From assembly GCF_000737705.1 (NCBI RefSeq), contig NZ_JPRH01000008.1, forward strand, positions 186,001-250,000: a stretch of 64,000 nt of DNA, read 5' to 3'. The position numbers and the translations under genes are program-made. This DNA comes from Chryseobacterium soli. Its GTDB lineage: Bacteria; Bacteroidota; Bacteroidia; Flavobacteriales; Weeksellaceae. Below, piece by piece: positions 61,607 through 64,000 of the stretch; within the stretch, counting starts at the first letter, position 1, and each line of letters opens with the position of its first letter. The notes under the pieces are model-generated. The model did no database searches, was not told where the DNA came from, and saw only the letters and a program-made list of their open reading frames with translations.

Positions 61607-63859
61607 TTAGAATTTATAATACACGCCCATTTTGATTCCGAAAGGGTTTCCCGGGGTGTAAGTAAGGTCTGTAACAGACTGCTGTTCGTTTCTCAATTGG
61701 GTTTCTGTGGCGAATTGGGCTTCATTCCATTGTACATTGAAAAGGTTATTCACCTGCAGGTTGGCACCCCATTTCGGACGGTTATAGGAAAGCATCAGAT
61801 CATTCACAAAATAGGCTTTTGTGCGGATGCTGTTATCTTCAACAGCTGGTCTGGCCCCTAAATAACGGTACTGCAGCCCTAAAGAGAAACCATTCAGAAA
61901 ATCCCAGTTTACTGATCCAGTGCTGGTAACAACCGGTGCAAGAGGCACATAATCTTCTCCTTTCTGTTCTTCAACAAATCTTGCGTGGGAATAATTAATA
62001 TCTGCATTCAGGTAAAAGTTTTCAATCGGCTGAAAACGGACTCCCAAGTCAGCTCCATAGCGTCTGGATTTTCCGGAAGGTTCTACAACGGCATCATCTC
62101 CTACATACACAAACTCCTGCTGTAAAGACATATACCATAACGCAGGGGTAATGATCAGCGATTTCAAAGGATGCAGCCTTACACCCAGATCTCCGCCTAT
62201 AGAATATGGCAATGTTTTGTCTCCGTTATTCTGAACAACCACTCTGATGTCATTGGAGTGGAATCCCATTCCGGTTTTCAGAAACCACATCACTTTGTCG
62301 CTGGTTGTATATGAAAAATTAAGCTTCGGACTTAATCTTGTTGCTTCTGTTGACTGTCCGGAAGGCAGTTGTTCAGGATCCAGCAGATTATGCATGTTGA
62401 AAATAAAATGATCGACTCTCAAAGCAGGATTTATCGTCCATTTTCCAGTTTTCCAGATGAGTCCGGAATAAGCATGCAGATTGGTTTCTGTTCCGTTGAC
62501 ATCAGACAGTTTATCTAACAGCAAATCTCTGTGATAGACGTGATTCAGCTGCAACGTATTAATATCATCATTTCTGAAACCCACCCCGGAAATCCAGTCC
62601 AGTGTTCCGTTTCCAACAGAGAAATTCTTTGTATATTTCATTTCAGTTCCATAGATATTTCTTCCGTCTGTCTGCTGAATCTCGTCGCCATGGTCTTTAT
62701 CTTTTAGGTAAAAAGTAAAATCCGAATATAAATTAAAGTTATACTTTGAATACCATCCCATAACATCGATGTGCTCTGAAGATGAAATGATATGTTTATA
62801 ATTCATCTGAAGGTTGGTGCGCGAGGTACTTCCGCCTTCTGTAGGATCTATACTTCCCCATCTTCCAATAATTCCTTCATCTACGGCACGTTCCGGAATC
62901 TGTCCGGAAGCATTCCATGAGGAATTGAACGTGGAAAACTGGATATTAAAGTAATCCCGGTCTGTAATCCACTGGTTGTATTTCCCGAAAATATTCACCC
63001 GGTTAAAGTTCTGCTTTACATCAAAAGGTCCGTCTGAATAATTGTATTCTGCCGCTACATAAGCTCCTTTTCTTCCTGCTGCATCGTTAAGAATATTGAA
63101 CATCCCCAATACTCTTTTGGAATTGAAAGATCCCCCTTCTAGCTTTACCATACTGTTTTTCAGCTTGTCATAGGTCTGGAAATCCACATAGCCTGCCGTA
63201 TCAAAATCTCCGCGGTCCATATAATAAGCACCTTTTCCAAAGTCGATATTATTAACGGTTTCCGGGATAACAAAATGAAGATCTGAATATCCCTGTCCAT
63301 GGGCATGAGATACGATATTCACAGGCATTCCGTCTACATTTACACTTACATCTGTTCCATGATCGGCATCAAAACCCCTCAGAAAAAGCTGTTCTGCTTT
63401 TCCGCCACCTGCATGTTGTGCTATAAATAATCCGGGAACTTTACGAAGCAGGTCCTGCGCTGAATTCACCGGAAACTTGTTAAGATCGACTTTGGTAATT
63501 GCCGATAAAAATGAGCTGTGGCTGATGGCTACTTCAGAGATCTGAAAAGGTTTATGCTGTAAAAAAACAACTTTATTCTTATCCTCATCACTGGTGATTA
63601 CCCATTGTATATTTTCATATCCCTGATGGCTGATAACGAGGGTATCCGGGAATGATTTTACAGCAAGTGTTAAAGATCCGTCGGTTCCTGAATGCGCATG
63701 GTTGCTTCCATGATCAAACAAAACCAAAGCATCTGCAATAGGAAATTTATCGTCTGCATCTTTAATGACCAGCTGTTTTTCTGATGGTGTTTCCTGAGCT
63801 GAAATATGCCCATTGATAGAAACAGCAAGAACAGCGACCATTATTTTAGTTATTTTCAT
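61607..63859 (-). CDS. TonB-dependent outer-membrane receptor
   Basis: The 750-residue protein has a signal peptide ending GHISAQ. A carboxypeptidase-like regulatory domain follows (about 28-105), with a His-rich loop SNHAHSG. The plug (about 115-235) has VPGLFIAQHAGGGKAEQLFL, RGFDADHGTDVSVNVDGMPV and SHAHGQGYSDLHFVIPETV. A 22-strand barrel region ends in KMGVYYKF, with the terminal aromatic residue typical of outer-membrane proteins. His-rich HAHGQGY plugs occur in zinc-related receptors such as ZnuD; metal uptake here is a guess. Confidence 0.9.
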   Translation of the reverse strand: MKITKIMVAVLAVSINGHISAQETPSEKQLVIKDADDKFPIADALVLFDHGSNHAHSGTDGSLTLAVKSFPDTLVISHQGYENIQWVITSDEDKNKVVFLQHKPFQISEVAISHSSFLSAITKVDLNKFPVNSAQDLLRKVPGLFIAQHAGGGKAEQLFLRGFDADHGTDVSVNVDGMPVNIVSHAHGQGYSDLHFVIPETVNNIDFGKGAYYMDRGDFDTAGYVDFQTYDKLKNSMVKLEGGSFNSKRVLGMFNILNDAAGRKGAYVAAEYNYSDGPFDVKQNFNRVNIFGKYNQWITDRDYFNIQFSTFNSSWNASGQIPERAVDEGIIGRWGSIDPTEGGSTSRTNLQMNYKHIISSSEHIDVMGWYSKYNFNLYSDFTFYLKDKDHGDEIQQTDGRNIYGTEMKYTKNFSVGNGTLDWISGVGFRNDDINTLQLNHVYHRDLLLDKLSDVNGTETNLHAYSGLIWKTGKWTINPALRVDHFIFNMHNLLDPEQLPSGQSTEATRLSPKLNFSYTTSDKVMWFLKTGMGFHSNDIRVVVQNNGDKTLPYSIGGDLGVRLHPLKSLIITPALWYMSLQQEFVYVGDDAVVEPSGKSRRYGADLGVRFQPIENFYLNADINYSHARFVEEQKGEDYVPLAPVVTSTGSVNWDFLNGFSLGLQYRYLGARPAVEDNSIRTKAYFVNDLMLSYNRPKWGANLQVNNLFNVQWNEAQFATETQLRNEQQSVTDLTYTPGNPFGIKMGVYYKF

Positions 63860-63883
63860 TGATTTTCTATATAATGTTTAGGA

Positions 63884-64000
63884 TTACTTTTTTGTTTTTG
63901 AAAGAAAAAGTTTTTGAATAAGCAGGGTAATCCACGTTCCTGCTACAAAAGGAAATGTAAGGACTCCCCCTACTTCACTGAGTACATTATGATCGATCAA
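63884..64000 (-). CDS. C-terminus of a membrane protein, cut by window edge
   Basis: The visible 38 residues (LIDHNVLSEVGGVLTFPFVA then GTWITLLIQKLFLSKTKK) contain one membrane helix. The gene starts beyond the window and ends 24 bases before the TonB-receptor start, so the two may be co-transcribed. The family cannot be named. Confidence 0.55.
   Translation of the reverse strand: MIDHNVLSEVGGVLTFPFVAGTWITLLIQKLFLSKTKK

Noticed and set aside
1..64000. Search for tRNA and rRNA genes
   Set aside because: No cloverleaf with GTTCRA-type T-arm and no rRNA-like stretch was noticed by eye; a dedicated scan could still find one.

Overview
The window looks like a chromosomal segment of a low-GC member of the Bacteroidota, most probably a Chryseobacterium-like flavobacterium (Weeksellaceae). 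Supporting signs are a type IX secretion sorting domain (15316-16104), several TAnnTTTG promoter boxes, weak Shine-Dalgarno use, many exported proteins ending their signal peptides in AQ or SC, and genes usual in that group (MnmE, cold-shock proteins, S41 peptidase, aminopeptidase P, topoisomerase IB, TonB-dependent receptor). The species is inferred from gene content only.

Region 1 (1-18 kb) is mostly ordinary chromosome. It holds a truncated Crp/Fnr regulator, an S41 peptidase, a TPR histidine kinase divergent from its NarL-type response regulator, an internally duplicated surface protein with two small HTH genes, an AraC/SDR pair, an AraC/membrane-protein/SnoaL set, a T9SS substrate, a Lys/Ala repeat protein and a tandem cold-shock gene pair with a long leader.

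Region 2 (18-36.5 kb) is accessory. A hipBA toxin-antitoxin operon lies beside a frameshifted remnant of a type I restriction HsdR subunit. It is followed by about 14 kb of minus-strand genes for small secreted, lipoprotein and membrane proteins, several paralogous or decayed, which resemble an immunity-type or surface-protein array. A divergent TPR/HTH regulator and an IS481-like transposase scrap end the region.

Region 3 (36.55-52.83 kb) is an integrated mobile island whose ends can be read. The last bases of mnmE at the right end are repeated as a 16-bp direct repeat at the left end. The island carries a tyrosine recombinase, excisionase-like HTH proteins and a winged-helix protein preceded by five 22-bp tandem iterons, so it may have a replicative form. 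Three copies of a putative recombinase accessory site lie at the two ends and in front of the integrase. No conjugation genes are visible. Its cargo is a two-gene CBASS anti-phage operon (CdnE-type cyclic-dinucleotide synthase plus TIR-STING effector) and an exported Rhs-core protein with a lysozyme-like C-terminus, next to a lipoprotein and two paralogous transglutaminase-like proteins. A control region with three helically phased palindromes lies between the CBASS operon and a candidate small RNA, and a folded non-coding element lies at 45.4 kb.

Region 4 (52.8-64 kb) returns to chromosome: mnmE, a Crp-regulated oxidoreductase pair, aminopeptidase P, a DUF6526 protein, a small lipoprotein, topoisomerase IB, an AraC regulator and a TonB receptor.
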